The notes under the pieces: generated by a model
The model's database searches: none
Told to the model about the DNA's origin: nothing
Seen by the model: the letters and a program-made list of their open reading frames with translations, nothing else
Assembly: GCA_903912795.1 (NCBI GenBank)
Contig: CAIWIS010000925.1
Span: 1-14,783 of the forward strand
Reading direction: 5' to 3'
From: an uncultured Bacteroidales bacterium
GTDB taxonomy: Bacteria > Bacteroidota > Bacteroidia > Bacteroidales > Paludibacteraceae
Length of the DNA stretch: 14,783 bases
Part shown: in pieces, positions 1 to 7,631 of the stretch
How the letters are laid out: each line of letters begins with the position of its first letter
Position numbering within the stretch: the stretch's first letter is position 1
Made by a program: the position numbers and the translations under genes

Positions 1-354
1 AACGATGAATCTACACTTGGTGGCGCGTTGAAAATTGACCATTGTGTATTCGATAATGTGGGAATAGATGAAAAACAAACCATAGTAAAACTTACCCGCA
101 TAGTAAATGTAGCAATTAGCAATAGCATTTTTGCCAATTCGATGGTTAAAACAAGTGTTCGTCTGTACGGAAGTAAAAATAGTGTAACAAATTGCTGTTT
201 CTCATCATGTGCCGACCCCAAAGCTGAAAGTGGTGCAACAATTAGCAAGCTGAATCATGATTCGGTGAAATTTGAAAAGAAAAGTTTTAATTTGGATAAA
301 AAGTCAAAGTTGAAAGGGCTGGCAACTGATGGTGGAAATATTGGGTTGAAATGA
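1..354 (+). CDS. C-terminal fragment of a parallel beta-helix protein, probably PL6-type polysaccharide lyase (5' truncated by window edge)
   Basis: The reading frame is open from base 1 to the TGA at 352-354, so the gene begins upstream of the window; a TTG at 28 is not a credible start because the frame continues before it. The visible 117 residues show short strand repeats typical of a right-handed beta-helix, such as KIDHCVFDNV, VAISNSIFAN and NSVTNCCFSS. They end in a tail (LATDGGNIGLK) that resembles the end of two-domain PL6 alginate/chondroitin lyases or of DUF5123-type beta-helix proteins of Bacteroidota. No catalytic residues fall in this part, so the assignment rests on repeat style and on the other PL6-like gene at 13002-14699. 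No T9SS sorting domain is present at this C-terminus. The fold is fairly secure and the family is tentative. Confidence 0.6.
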   Translation, partial: NDESTLGGALKIDHCVFDNVGIDEKQTIVKLTRIVNVAISNSIFANSMVKTSVRLYGSKNSVTNCCFSSCADPKAESGATISKLNHDSVKFEKKSFNLDKKSKLKGLATDGGNIGLK

Positions 355-360
355 AGATGA

Positions 361-390
361 GACAACAGACGACGGACAACAGACAACGGA
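361..390. repeat. Short tandem repeat with 7-nt period
   Basis: Directly after the first gene lie four 7-nt units: GACAACA, GACGACG, GACAACA, GACAACG, followed by GA. A TGATG-rich stretch continues to about 420. Low-complexity GACAACAGAC-type sequence is often seen between genes in Bacteroidota. I see no coding role. It could be a slippage-prone spacer. Confidence 0.6.
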
Positions 391-471
391 TGTGGTGATG
401 TGATGATGAGTTGATGTGATAATTAAATGAATACTTAAAAAAAGACAGAAATTTGCACAAAATAGCCTACT

Positions 472-503
472 CCCTCTCCACTTGGAGAGGGTTGGGGTGA
501 GGT
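472..503. repeat. Palindromic intergenic repeat (CCCTCTCC hairpin with GGGGTGAGG tail)
   Basis: CCCTCTCC (472-479) and GGAGAGGG (484-491) form a perfect 8-bp stem with the loop ACTT, followed by TTGGGGTGAGGTC. This layout, a short GC-rich stem plus a GGGGTGAGG tail in otherwise AT-rich DNA, matches a class of dispersed repeats common between genes in Bacteroidota genomes (recalled, not searched). It ends 12 bases before the ATG at 515. It could also form a hairpin in the leader or weakly terminate upstream transcription, but no U-tract follows it. Confidence 0.6.
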
Positions 504-514
504 CAACTAAAATC

Positions 515-1615
515 ATGCAAAAACTTAATTTCTATTTTCTTATTTTCTTACTCTCCATTTCCCTTTATTCTTATGCGCAAACTGTGCTGAATGCCAATGG
601 TCCGGGTAGTACTTACGAATTAATAAACAGCGTATTAGCGCCTAATGGTGGCGATGTAGTTGAAAATCCGGAATGTGTGCATCCTGAATTTGGTCGACAT
701 ATAGCCGAAGTGTGGGACAATGAGCTGAATCAGTATGTGTTTGAGTTTTACATGCACGTAACTCCCGATAACGACCGTTGCATCAATTTCGACCGTCAAC
801 GCTTGGAGATTAAAACTTACGATGCTTCGCCGGCTTCGCTCAAAGGAGTTGTTGGAGAAACAATTGAATACAAATGGAAATTCCGCGTTCCGGTAGGATT
901 TCAACCTTCGTCCAGCTTTTCGCACCTGCATCAGATAAAAGCGGTTGGAGGTGACGAAGCTGATCCGATTTTTACATTAACAGCCCGTAAAGGCAGTCCA
1001 AACAAAATGGAGCTTAACTACTACGTAAGTTCGTTACTCAGTTCGGAAAAACTTACATCGGTCAATCTTTCGCTTTTCGAAGGAAACTGGGTAGAAGTAA
1101 CTGAGTTAATTAAAGTAGATACAACAAATGGAACTTACTCAATTTCAATTAGAAACATCGCTACCGGAGCTACAATTTTAACGTATTCAAATCCATCGAT
1201 GCTCACTTTTCGACCTGACAATACATTTATTCGACCTAAATGGGGAATATATCGAAGTTTGAATACTCCAGCCGATTTACGCGACGAAGCTATGCGATTT
1301 AATTCGTTTTCAATTCAGGAAAATCCGCCAACAACAGTGATTATTCCGCAATCAGGTGAGTCGAAAGTAGAAGTTATTCCAACAAAAATCAAAGGACAAT
1401 ATGAGTTAACATGTACTTTGAACCAAAGTGCAAAAGTAAATTTGGAACTTTTTAATTTGAAAGGCGAAAAGTTAAAATCAAGTTTTGATAGCATGGATTT
1501 TACTTGTGGCAAAACTACCAAAACAATTGACTTATCAAACTTTCCAAAGCAAGCATATTTACTGAAAATAAATGGTTTACAACAACAAATAACTCAGAAA
1601 ATAATTTTGGAATAA
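515..1615 (+). CDS. Secreted jelly-roll protein, putative polysaccharide lyase, with C-terminal T9SS sorting domain
   Basis: The protein has 366 residues from the ATG at 515. An in-frame ATG at 482 lies inside the palindromic repeat and would put eleven residues before the signal peptide, so 515 is preferred. Residues 1-22 form a Sec signal peptide ending YSYAQ. Residues about 23-270 look like a concanavalin-type beta-jelly roll, with DRQRLEIK (93-100), HLHQIK (137-142) and KWGIYRS (242-248). The R-x-E, H-Q and Y pattern is what I associate with the Polysacc_lyase fold (PF14099, heparin-lyase-I-like), and similar uncharacterised proteins occur in fungi. After a proline-rich joint, residues about 285-366 form an Ig-like T9SS type A sorting domain, with LELFNLKGEKL and an ending KIILE. 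It is probably an extracellular enzyme or binding protein for an acidic glycan; lyase activity is inference. It has its own terminator downstream. Confidence 0.65.
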   Translation: MQKLNFYFLIFLLSISLYSYAQTVLNANGPGSTYELINSVLAPNGGDVVENPECVHPEFGRHIAEVWDNELNQYVFEFYMHVTPDNDRCINFDRQRLEIKTYDASPASLKGVVGETIEYKWKFRVPVGFQPSSSFSHLHQIKAVGGDEADPIFTLTARKGSPNKMELNYYVSSLLSSEKLTSVNLSLFEGNWVEVTELIKVDTTNGTYSISIRNIATGATILTYSNPSMLTFRPDNTFIRPKWGIYRSLNTPADLRDEAMRFNSFSIQENPPTTVIIPQSGESKVEVIPTKIKGQYELTCTLNQSAKVNLELFNLKGEKLKSSFDSMDFTCGKTTKTIDLSNFPKQAYLLKINGLQQQITQKIILE

Positions 1616-1648
1616 ACCAGCTTGGTGTAACTTATTAAACCATTACTT

Positions 1649-1683
1649 AAAAGGTCAGTCATACTAAAATGATTGACCTTTTT
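1649..1683 (+). terminator. Intrinsic (rho-independent) terminator
   Basis: AAAAGGTCAGTCAT (1649-1662) pairs with ATGATTGACCTTTT (1669-1682) over 14 positions, including one G-U pair, around the loop ACTAAA. The descending arm ends in a run of five T. It lies 34 bases after the stop at 1615 and separates the jelly-roll gene from the GH88 unit. The A/T symmetry means it could work in both directions, but no convergent gene is present. Confidence 0.85.
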
Positions 1684-1768
1684 CGATAAATTTCAGCATT
1701 TTATTTAATTTGAATGATAATTGAAAGCAATTGGTTTAAACTTGAAACTCCCTACTATTTTATATATC

Positions 1769-1776
1769 TAAATTTG
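1769..1776 (+). promoter_or_regulatory. Putative Bacteroidota -7 promoter element
   Basis: TAAATTTG matches the Bacteroidota sigma-ABfr -7 consensus TAnnTTTG exactly. It lies 33 bases before the ATG at 1810 and just after the terminator at 1649-1683, where a promoter for the GH88-sulfatase unit is expected. The upstream TTG (1742-1744) is 24 bases away, longer than the usual 19-21, so the -33 element is weak. Transcription would start roughly at 1782-1786, giving a short leader. Confidence 0.5.
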
Positions 1777-1809
1777 TACTGGATTTAATCGAAATTTAAA
1801 ATTACAAAC

Positions 1810-3069
1810 ATGAATTTTTCACACACACAAAAACTAATAGTATTTGCAACATTATTGATAACTACATTTACATCATTTGCAAACACAAAACAGCCCAAAA
1901 TACCTTTGAAATTTATCGGAAATCAGACAAGTTTTATGTTGAGTTGTATCGATTCAGCACTGTCAAAAACGACCTTGTCAGACAAAAATACCAATTCTAA
2001 AAAACGCATTTTGGTTACACCACGTAGCGTCGAATACAATGGAACATTGCGTATGATTCCATCTTCCGATTGGTGCAGCGGCTTTTTTCCGGGTAATTTG
2101 TGGTATGTTTCGGAACTTACCGGAGATAAAAAATGGGAAAAATTGGCTGATAAATTCACGTTGAAAATTGAACCCGAAAAAACGAATGCCATCACTCACG
2201 ACATGGGGTTCAAGATGCTTTGTAGTTTTGGTAATGGATATCGGATTACAAACAACGAGAATTATAAAAATATTCTGATACAATCGGCTTATACATTAAT
2301 CAAACGTTTTAATCCTAAAACCGGAGTCATCCTTTCGTGGGATCATAGTCGAGAAAAATGGCTCAATCCGGTAATTATCGACAATATGATGAATCTGGAA
2401 TTGCTGTTTTATGCATTTCATCATACCAGCGATTCTGTATTTTATAAAATTGCTGTTTCGCATGCCAATATTACAATGAAAAATCATTTCCGTAAAGATT
2501 ACAGTTGCTATCACGTGGTGGATTACAACCCCGAAACCGGCGAAGTACTCAAAAAAACAACCCATCAGGGTTTGAACGACAGTTCGTCGTGGTCGCGCGG
2601 TCAAGCGTGGGCATTGTACGGTTACACAATGATGTATCGCGAAACAAAGGATATCAAATATTTGAATTTTGCAGAGAATATTGCATCATTCATTCTGAAT
2701 CATAAAAATTTACCAGCTGATAAAATTCCGTATTTCGATTTCGATGCACCTGCTGGTAATAAAACGCCTCGAGATGTATCTGCAGGAGCACTTTTAGCTT
2801 CTGCTTTGTACGAACTATCGACTTATGAAACTACAAAAGCAGATTATTATCGCAATATGGCTAATGTAATTATGACATCGCTAAATAAAACTTATCTTTG
2901 TAAATATAAGTCGAACAAAGGTTTCTTATTGACGCAGTCTACAGGTTCGTTTCCTCAAAATTCTGAAGTAAATGTACCTTTGATTTATGCTGATTATTAT
3001 TACCTCGAAGCGTTGGTGCGTAGTAAAATGTTGAAAGAGAAAGCTAAAATAGAATTTAATTCCAAATAA
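1810..3069 (+). CDS. Glycoside hydrolase family 88, unsaturated glucuronyl hydrolase
   Basis: The 419-residue protein has a Sec signal peptide (residues 1-25, ending TSFAN) and a GH88-type (alpha/alpha)6-barrel. These enzymes hydrate the C4-C5 double bond of the unsaturated uronic acid that polysaccharide lyases leave at the non-reducing end, which releases the sugar. The two acidic residues expected from Bacillus UGL (Asp88 and Asp149) are visible as Asp131 in THDMGF and Asp191 in IIDNMMNLELL, 60 residues apart. WSRGQAW (261-267) matches the conserved substrate-binding block, and SSDWCSGFFPGNLW (85-98) is the usual entry motif. It has no T9SS domain, so it is probably periplasmic. It starts a tight unit: the next gene begins 8 bases after its stop. 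Family assignment is firm. The natural substrate (sulfated or not, glucuronyl or iduronyl origin) cannot be read from the sequence. Confidence 0.93.
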   Translation: MNFSHTQKLIVFATLLITTFTSFANTKQPKIPLKFIGNQTSFMLSCIDSALSKTTLSDKNTNSKKRILVTPRSVEYNGTLRMIPSSDWCSGFFPGNLWYVSELTGDKKWEKLADKFTLKIEPEKTNAITHDMGFKMLCSFGNGYRITNNENYKNILIQSAYTLIKRFNPKTGVILSWDHSREKWLNPVIIDNMMNLELLFYAFHHTSDSVFYKIAVSHANITMKNHFRKDYSCYHVVDYNPETGEVLKKTTHQGLNDSSSWSRGQAWALYGYTMMYRETKDIKYLNFAENIASFILNHKNLPADKIPYFDFDAPAGNKTPRDVSAGALLASALYELSTYETTKADYYRNMANVIMTSLNKTYLCKYKSNKGFLLTQSTGSFPQNSEVNVPLIYADYYYLEALVRSKMLKEKAKIEFNSK

Positions 3070-3077
3070 TTTTCAAA

Positions 3078-5795
3078 ATGAAGATTCAAAATATTTGTTT
3101 TGCATTAGTTGGTTTTTCTAGCTCAACTGCTTGCTTGCAAGCACAGCAAACAAAACAGCTTCCAAAAAATATTCTATTTATTGCAGTCGACGATCTGAAA
3201 CCTATTTTAGGATGCTATGGCGATAAAACAATAAAAACTCCAAATATCGACCGTTTGGCATCGCGAGGAACGGTGTTTATGAGTAATTACTGTCAGCAAG
3301 CAGTTTCAGGTCCAACTCGTGCCAGCATCATGACCGGATTACGCCCTGACCATACCCAAGTGTGGGATTTGAAAACCAAAATGCGTGATGTTAATCCGAA
3401 TATTGTAAGTTTACCACAATACTTAATTACACAAGGTTTTAGTACACAAGGATTAGGCAAAATTTACGATCCTCGCTGTGTTGATAAACAATTGGACGAA
3501 CCTTCGTGGAGCGTTCCTTATTATAAAAAAGCTCAAAATTATTTCAATTCTGCTACAGGTGAACCCGTGTTTGGTAATTATCAGCTTAAGGAAACCAAAG
3601 AATTGGCTGAAAAATTTAAAAACGAAGCGTTGGCAAAGGGAATGAGTCAGAATGATGCCCTGGACTACGCTTCCACAAAAATTAAACCCACAGTTGAATG
3701 TGCCGATGTAGCTGATAATGCTTATGTTGATGGTGCAAATGCACTTCAGGCTAAGGCAATTTTGGCACAATTAAAACAAAAAAATCAACCATTTTTCCTT
3801 GCTGTGGGTTTCGTAAAACCGCATTTGCCTTTTGTGGCTCCTAAAAAATATTGGGATATGTACGACCGCAATAAATTACCTATTGCACCGTATCAGGAAA
3901 AAGCTAAAAACGGGGTTGATATGTCATATCATGCAGCAAGCGAGATACGTGCTTATTCAGATATACCGGCTTTGTTAGAGTTTACCGACCAAAAGGATTT
4001 TGGCATTACATTGCCATTAGACAAACAAAAAGAGCTGATTCATGGCTATCACGCTGCTGTTTCGTACTCCGATGCGCAAGTTGGGATATTGCTCAACACG
4101 TTGGATTCGTTGGGTCTAACAAACAATACGGTTATAGTGCTTTGGGGCGATCATGGCTGGCACCTTGGCGACCATAATCTGTGGTGTAAACATACAAACT
4201 TCGAACAAGCTACGCGTGCACCACTCATTATTTCTGCTCCCGGAATTAAATCATCTAAAACAAGCTCGCCTACCGAATTTGTGGACGTTTTTCCTACACT
4301 TTGCGATTTGGCTGGCGTATCCATTCCAACTAATTTGGATGGAAAAAGTTTAGTTCCCATAATGAAAAATCCAACTGCCAAAGTCAAGCAATTTGCTGTT
4401 AGTCAGTATCCAAGATCAACTAATGCAGTAGAAAATGCAAGATTGGGATACGCCGATGGGCATTTTATGGGCTATTCCATTCGTAACGAACGTTACCGAT
4501 TTACTATGTGGCTGAAAAATGATTTTCGTTCGGACAAAGCTTATAATAAAGATTTGGTTGTAGCAACTGAATTGTATGATTATCAGAAAGATCCACTGGA
4601 AAAGAATAATGTGGTAAATGAAAAATCGTACAAAAAAGTAGCTGCTGAAATGAATCAACAAATGATTGAATTTTTCAGAACACAAAATGCGCCTGTTGCT
4701 GACAAATTATTTCAGGATTTGAAAGCAAATACGATAAAAATGGCTGAAGAACAATTATCCATTAAGCCACAAACTGTAACTTCGGCTTCGTGTGTTCGCA
4801 GTGCTGGTGGTAAACACGATTATTATTCCGAAGGTACTTATTGGTGGCCAAACCCAAAAGATCCTAATGGTAAATACATTCAAAAAGATGGTCAGCGAAA
4901 CCCTGAAAACTTCGATGCACATAACGAAATGCTTAAAAAACTGAGTTGGATTGTTGGCACTCAAACATCGGCTTACTTGCTTACGGGCAATAAAAAGTAC
5001 GTTGAAACAGCATCCAGACACTTAAAAGCGTGGTTTGCTGACACTACAACGCTAATGAATCCACATTTACTTTATTCACAAGCCATTAAAGGAGTTTGTA
5101 CCGGACGCGGAATTGGCATAATTGATGCTACACCACTCATTGAAGTAGCGCTTTCGGTAAAACAATTGGAACATTCGCCTTATTTTTCGACAAAACTAAA
5201 TGCTGAGGTAAAAGAATGGTTTGCACTGTTTCTGAATTGGCTTGACACACATCCGTATGGAATTGCTGAAAAAAACTGGAAAAACAATCACGGTACGTGG
5301 TGGCACACGCAAGCGGCAGCTTATGCATTGCTTACAAATAATCAAACCATGCTCGACAGCATTCGCATTCGATATAAAACCATTTTATTACCAAAGCAAA
5401 TGGCTTTGGATGGAAGTTATCCGGAAGAATTAGCGCGTACCAAACCGTATTCGTATATGCAGTTTAATCTTGATGGCATGACAACATTGGTAGCGTTAAT
5501 TTCGGATAAAAATAATGATTTATGGAATTATAAAACAGCCGATGGACGTTCTATTAGTAAATCGGTGGAGTTTATGTATCCTTACATTGAAGATAAAAAT
5601 AAATGGACATATAAACAGGATATCAGCGAATGGGATGAGCAACCGCGTTCTTCTGCATTTCTGTTTTTAGCAGCCCATGCTTATAGCAATTTATCATATC
5701 TTGAAATGTGGAAATCATTGGTTAATAAAAAATTAGGAAATGAGAGTTTACGAAATTTACCAATTAAAAACCCACTTTTGTGGATGAATTTATAA
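3078..5795 (+). CDS. Bifunctional fusion: iduronate-2-sulfatase-like sulfatase plus alginate-lyase-fold (PL5/PL38-like) lyase
   Basis: One uninterrupted frame encodes 905 residues. A Sec signal peptide (about 1-23, ending LQAQQ) is followed by a complete sulfatase of the iduronate-2-sulfatase type (about 28-537). It has metal-binding AVDDLKP (36-42), the formylglycine motif SGPTR with Ser77 instead of Cys, and WGDHGWHLGDH. After a short joint, residues about 545-905 form an alpha/alpha-barrel of the Alginate_lyase type (PF05426; PL5/PL38-like). This part shows YWWPNP (588-593), NNHGTWW (736-742), where Asn737-His738 match the PL5 Asn-His pair, and RTKPYSYMQFN (787-797) with Tyr791 or Tyr793 as the probable catalytic Tyr. 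Both domains look full length, and the lyase lacks its own signal peptide. No T9SS domain follows. Desulfation and chain cleavage of the same uronic-acid glycan by one polypeptide is inferred. The next gene starts 29 bases downstream and encodes a paralogue of the sulfatase half only. Confidence 0.88.
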   Translation: MKIQNICFALVGFSSSTACLQAQQTKQLPKNILFIAVDDLKPILGCYGDKTIKTPNIDRLASRGTVFMSNYCQQAVSGPTRASIMTGLRPDHTQVWDLKTKMRDVNPNIVSLPQYLITQGFSTQGLGKIYDPRCVDKQLDEPSWSVPYYKKAQNYFNSATGEPVFGNYQLKETKELAEKFKNEALAKGMSQNDALDYASTKIKPTVECADVADNAYVDGANALQAKAILAQLKQKNQPFFLAVGFVKPHLPFVAPKKYWDMYDRNKLPIAPYQEKAKNGVDMSYHAASEIRAYSDIPALLEFTDQKDFGITLPLDKQKELIHGYHAAVSYSDAQVGILLNTLDSLGLTNNTVIVLWGDHGWHLGDHNLWCKHTNFEQATRAPLIISAPGIKSSKTSSPTEFVDVFPTLCDLAGVSIPTNLDGKSLVPIMKNPTAKVKQFAVSQYPRSTNAVENARLGYADGHFMGYSIRNERYRFTMWLKNDFRSDKAYNKDLVVATELYDYQKDPLEKNNVVNEKSYKKVAAEMNQQMIEFFRTQNAPVADKLFQDLKANTIKMAEEQLSIKPQTVTSASCVRSAGGKHDYYSEGTYWWPNPKDPNGKYIQKDGQRNPENFDAHNEMLKKLSWIVGTQTSAYLLTGNKKYVETASRHLKAWFADTTTLMNPHLLYSQAIKGVCTGRGIGIIDATPLIEVALSVKQLEHSPYFSTKLNAEVKEWFALFLNWLDTHPYGIAEKNWKNNHGTWWHTQAAAYALLTNNQTMLDSIRIRYKTILLPKQMALDGSYPEELARTKPYSYMQFNLDGMTTLVALISDKNNDLWNYKTADGRSISKSVEFMYPYIEDKNKWTYKQDISEWDEQPRSSAFLFLAAHAYSNLSYLEMWKSLVNKKLGNESLRNLPIKNPLLWMNL

Positions 5796-5824
5796 AACAT
5801 AAAATCAAAAATAAAAATAATATC

Positions 5825-7390
5825 ATGAAGAAACTTATTCAAAATCAGGGACTTAATTTAGTGCTAATGGGTTTGGCCACTGTACCCGCATTCTCGCAGT
5901 CAAAAGATGTAAAAAGACCGAATATCTTGTTTATTGCCGTTGACGATTTAAAACCTTTAATTGCTGCTTATGGCGATAAAATTGCAGTTACTCCCGGTAT
6001 GGACCGCTTGGCTAAAGAAGGATTTGCTTTTCAGAATTGCTACGTGCAGCAAGCTATTAGTGGTGCTACACGTGCTAGTATTATGACTGGTATGCGCCCT
6101 GACAAAACAAGAGTGTGGGACTTGGTAACCGATTTTCGACAGGTAAACCCCAATGCTGTGAGTATTTCGGAGCATTTTATTAAAAATGGATATGAATCGG
6201 CTGCTACAGGCAAAATTTTTCACATGGGTAGTGCAGGGCCAGGACACGATGCTCCATCTTGGACGATGCCGTATGTGAATGTAAAAGTTGATTCTTATGC
6301 AAATTTTAAACCCGAAAAAGGCAAAAAAGGACCTGCAATGGAATGTGCCGATGTGTCCGACAATACTTATCAGGATGGTTTAGCTGCCGAGGAAGGCATT
6401 AAGTTGATGAATCAGCTAAAAGAAAAAGGCAAACCGTTTTTTTTAGCTGTAGGATTTATTAAACCGCATTTACCCTTTGTTGCACCCAAAAAATATTGGG
6501 ATTTATACAAACGTGATCAATTTCAAATTGCTCCTTACCAGAAAAAAGCTGTAGGAAGTCCTGAAATGGCCTACCATGTTTCGGGCGAATTGAAAGGTTA
6601 CACCGATATTCCTCAATTTGATAGTTATTCTGAAAAAGAATTGGAACATTTACCGGTTGATAAACAAAAAGAATTGATTCATGGTTATTATGCGGCAACT
6701 TCGTACATGGATGCACAATTGCAAAAAGTATTGAACGAACTGGATCGTTTAGGGCTTGCCGAAAACACCATTGTTGTACTTTGGGGCGATCATGGCTGGC
6801 ATTTGGGCGATCACGGATTGTGGAACAAACATACTGATTTTGAGAATGCTACTCATGCATGTATGTTGATGCGCGGAACAAAAGGTATGTTGCAAAATGC
6901 CAAACCAACAACACAATGCGAATTTGTGGATATTTTTCCAACATTATGCGATTTAACGGGAGTTCCTACACCAAAATACTTAGACGGTGTTAGTTTGGTT
7001 CCGGCCATGAAAAATCCAACTGTTCAACTGAGAGAATATGCTATGAGTCAATATCCCCGCAGCAAATCCATGGGTTATTCCATTCGTACCAAACAATTCC
7101 GCTACACTGTTTGGATTGGTGATTATTATTCAGCCGAAAAACCTTTTAGCGCAGCTAAAATTGAAGCAGTGGAAATGTACGATTACGTGAAAGATCCACT
7201 TGAAACTAAAAGTGTAATTGGTGATAATGCCTACGCTAAGGACGAAGCTATGATGAAAGATATGTTCGAAGATGCTATGGATCGCGAACACAAACAATAT
7301 GTAAATTATTCAAAATTAGCCAACTGGCAAACTCCAATTAGCACTGATTCAAACAAAAAAGGACGGAAAATGGGAGTTGGAGTTGAATAG
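5825..7390 (+). CDS. Sulfatase, iduronate-2-sulfatase-like, serine type
   Basis: The protein has 521 residues from the ATG at 5825. An in-frame ATG at 5780 would overlap the previous gene and place charged residues before the signal peptide, so it is rejected. The signal peptide ends near PAFSQ (21-25). IAVDDLKP (37-44) supplies metal-binding aspartates, SGATR (79-83) carries the formylglycine precursor Ser79, and WGDHGWHLGDHGLW is the conserved DHG block. It aligns along its whole length with the sulfatase half of the preceding gene, sharing for example KELIHGY and FVAPKKYWD, so the two arose by tandem duplication. Its C-terminus stops where the neighbour continues into the lyase. This subfamily (S1_7-like by resemblance) removes 2-O-sulfate from uronic acids in the characterised human enzyme; the position of the sulfate attacked here is not known. 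It is probably periplasmic and co-transcribed with the GH88 and fusion genes. Confidence 0.92.
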   Translation: MKKLIQNQGLNLVLMGLATVPAFSQSKDVKRPNILFIAVDDLKPLIAAYGDKIAVTPGMDRLAKEGFAFQNCYVQQAISGATRASIMTGMRPDKTRVWDLVTDFRQVNPNAVSISEHFIKNGYESAATGKIFHMGSAGPGHDAPSWTMPYVNVKVDSYANFKPEKGKKGPAMECADVSDNTYQDGLAAEEGIKLMNQLKEKGKPFFLAVGFIKPHLPFVAPKKYWDLYKRDQFQIAPYQKKAVGSPEMAYHVSGELKGYTDIPQFDSYSEKELEHLPVDKQKELIHGYYAATSYMDAQLQKVLNELDRLGLAENTIVVLWGDHGWHLGDHGLWNKHTDFENATHACMLMRGTKGMLQNAKPTTQCEFVDIFPTLCDLTGVPTPKYLDGVSLVPAMKNPTVQLREYAMSQYPRSKSMGYSIRTKQFRYTVWIGDYYSAEKPFSAAKIEAVEMYDYVKDPLETKSVIGDNAYAKDEAMMKDMFEDAMDREHKQYVNYSKLANWQTPISTDSNKKGRKMGVGVE

Positions 7391-7476
7391 TACAAAGAGC
7401 AAAGATCAAAGACAAAAGACATTTAATGAAAATACTGGTGATATGCTTGGTTGATTTAGGTGCTTATAAATTGCTG

Positions 7477-7556
7477 CCCCATTTATGGGGTGGAAAATAG
7501 TTAGAAATTGAGATGGGCTTTAGCCAAAATAATATAATAATTTGGCTAAAGCCTAT
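7477..7556. repeat. Composite palindromic intergenic element
   Basis: Two hairpins lie in the 241-bp spacer. CCCCA/TGGGG with loop TTTA spans 7477-7490. GGCTTTAGCCAAA (7516-7528) is perfectly complementary to TTTGGCTAAAGCC (7541-7553), and a G-U pair plus two A-T pairs extend the stem outward to 7513-7556. The loop is 12 nt and AT-rich. GGGCTTTAGCC palindromes are a familiar dispersed repeat type in Bacteroidota (recalled, not searched). No T-tract follows on the + strand, so it is not a classical terminator, though it may protect the 3' end of the upstream mRNA. No promoter consensus was found before 7632. Confidence 0.65.
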
Positions 7557-7631
7557 AAAAAATCATTAAACATTTCCAGCAGCTAAAGCAGCCGGCAATT
7601 CATAATTAACATAACTATTAAATTCTTATCA

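Noticed and set aside
361..390. Possible CRISPR-like repeats
   Set aside because: The units are 7 nt and contiguous with no spacers; no cas gene is present.
448..455. GAAATTTG as a -7 promoter element for the jelly-roll gene
   Set aside because: It misses the first T of TAnnTTTG and has no TTG at the right distance upstream.
482..514. Upstream in-frame ATG for the jelly-roll gene
   Set aside because: It falls inside a palindromic intergenic repeat and would add charged residues ahead of a normal signal peptide; the ATG at 515 is the better start.
304..516. Minus-strand open frame over the first spacer
   Set aside because: It runs across low-complexity and palindromic repeat sequence and resembles no protein; all other genes are on the + strand.
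5780..5824. Upstream in-frame start for the second sulfatase, overlapping the fusion gene
   Set aside because: The extra residues (MDEFIKHKIKNKNNI) are charged and precede a complete signal peptide beginning at 5825.
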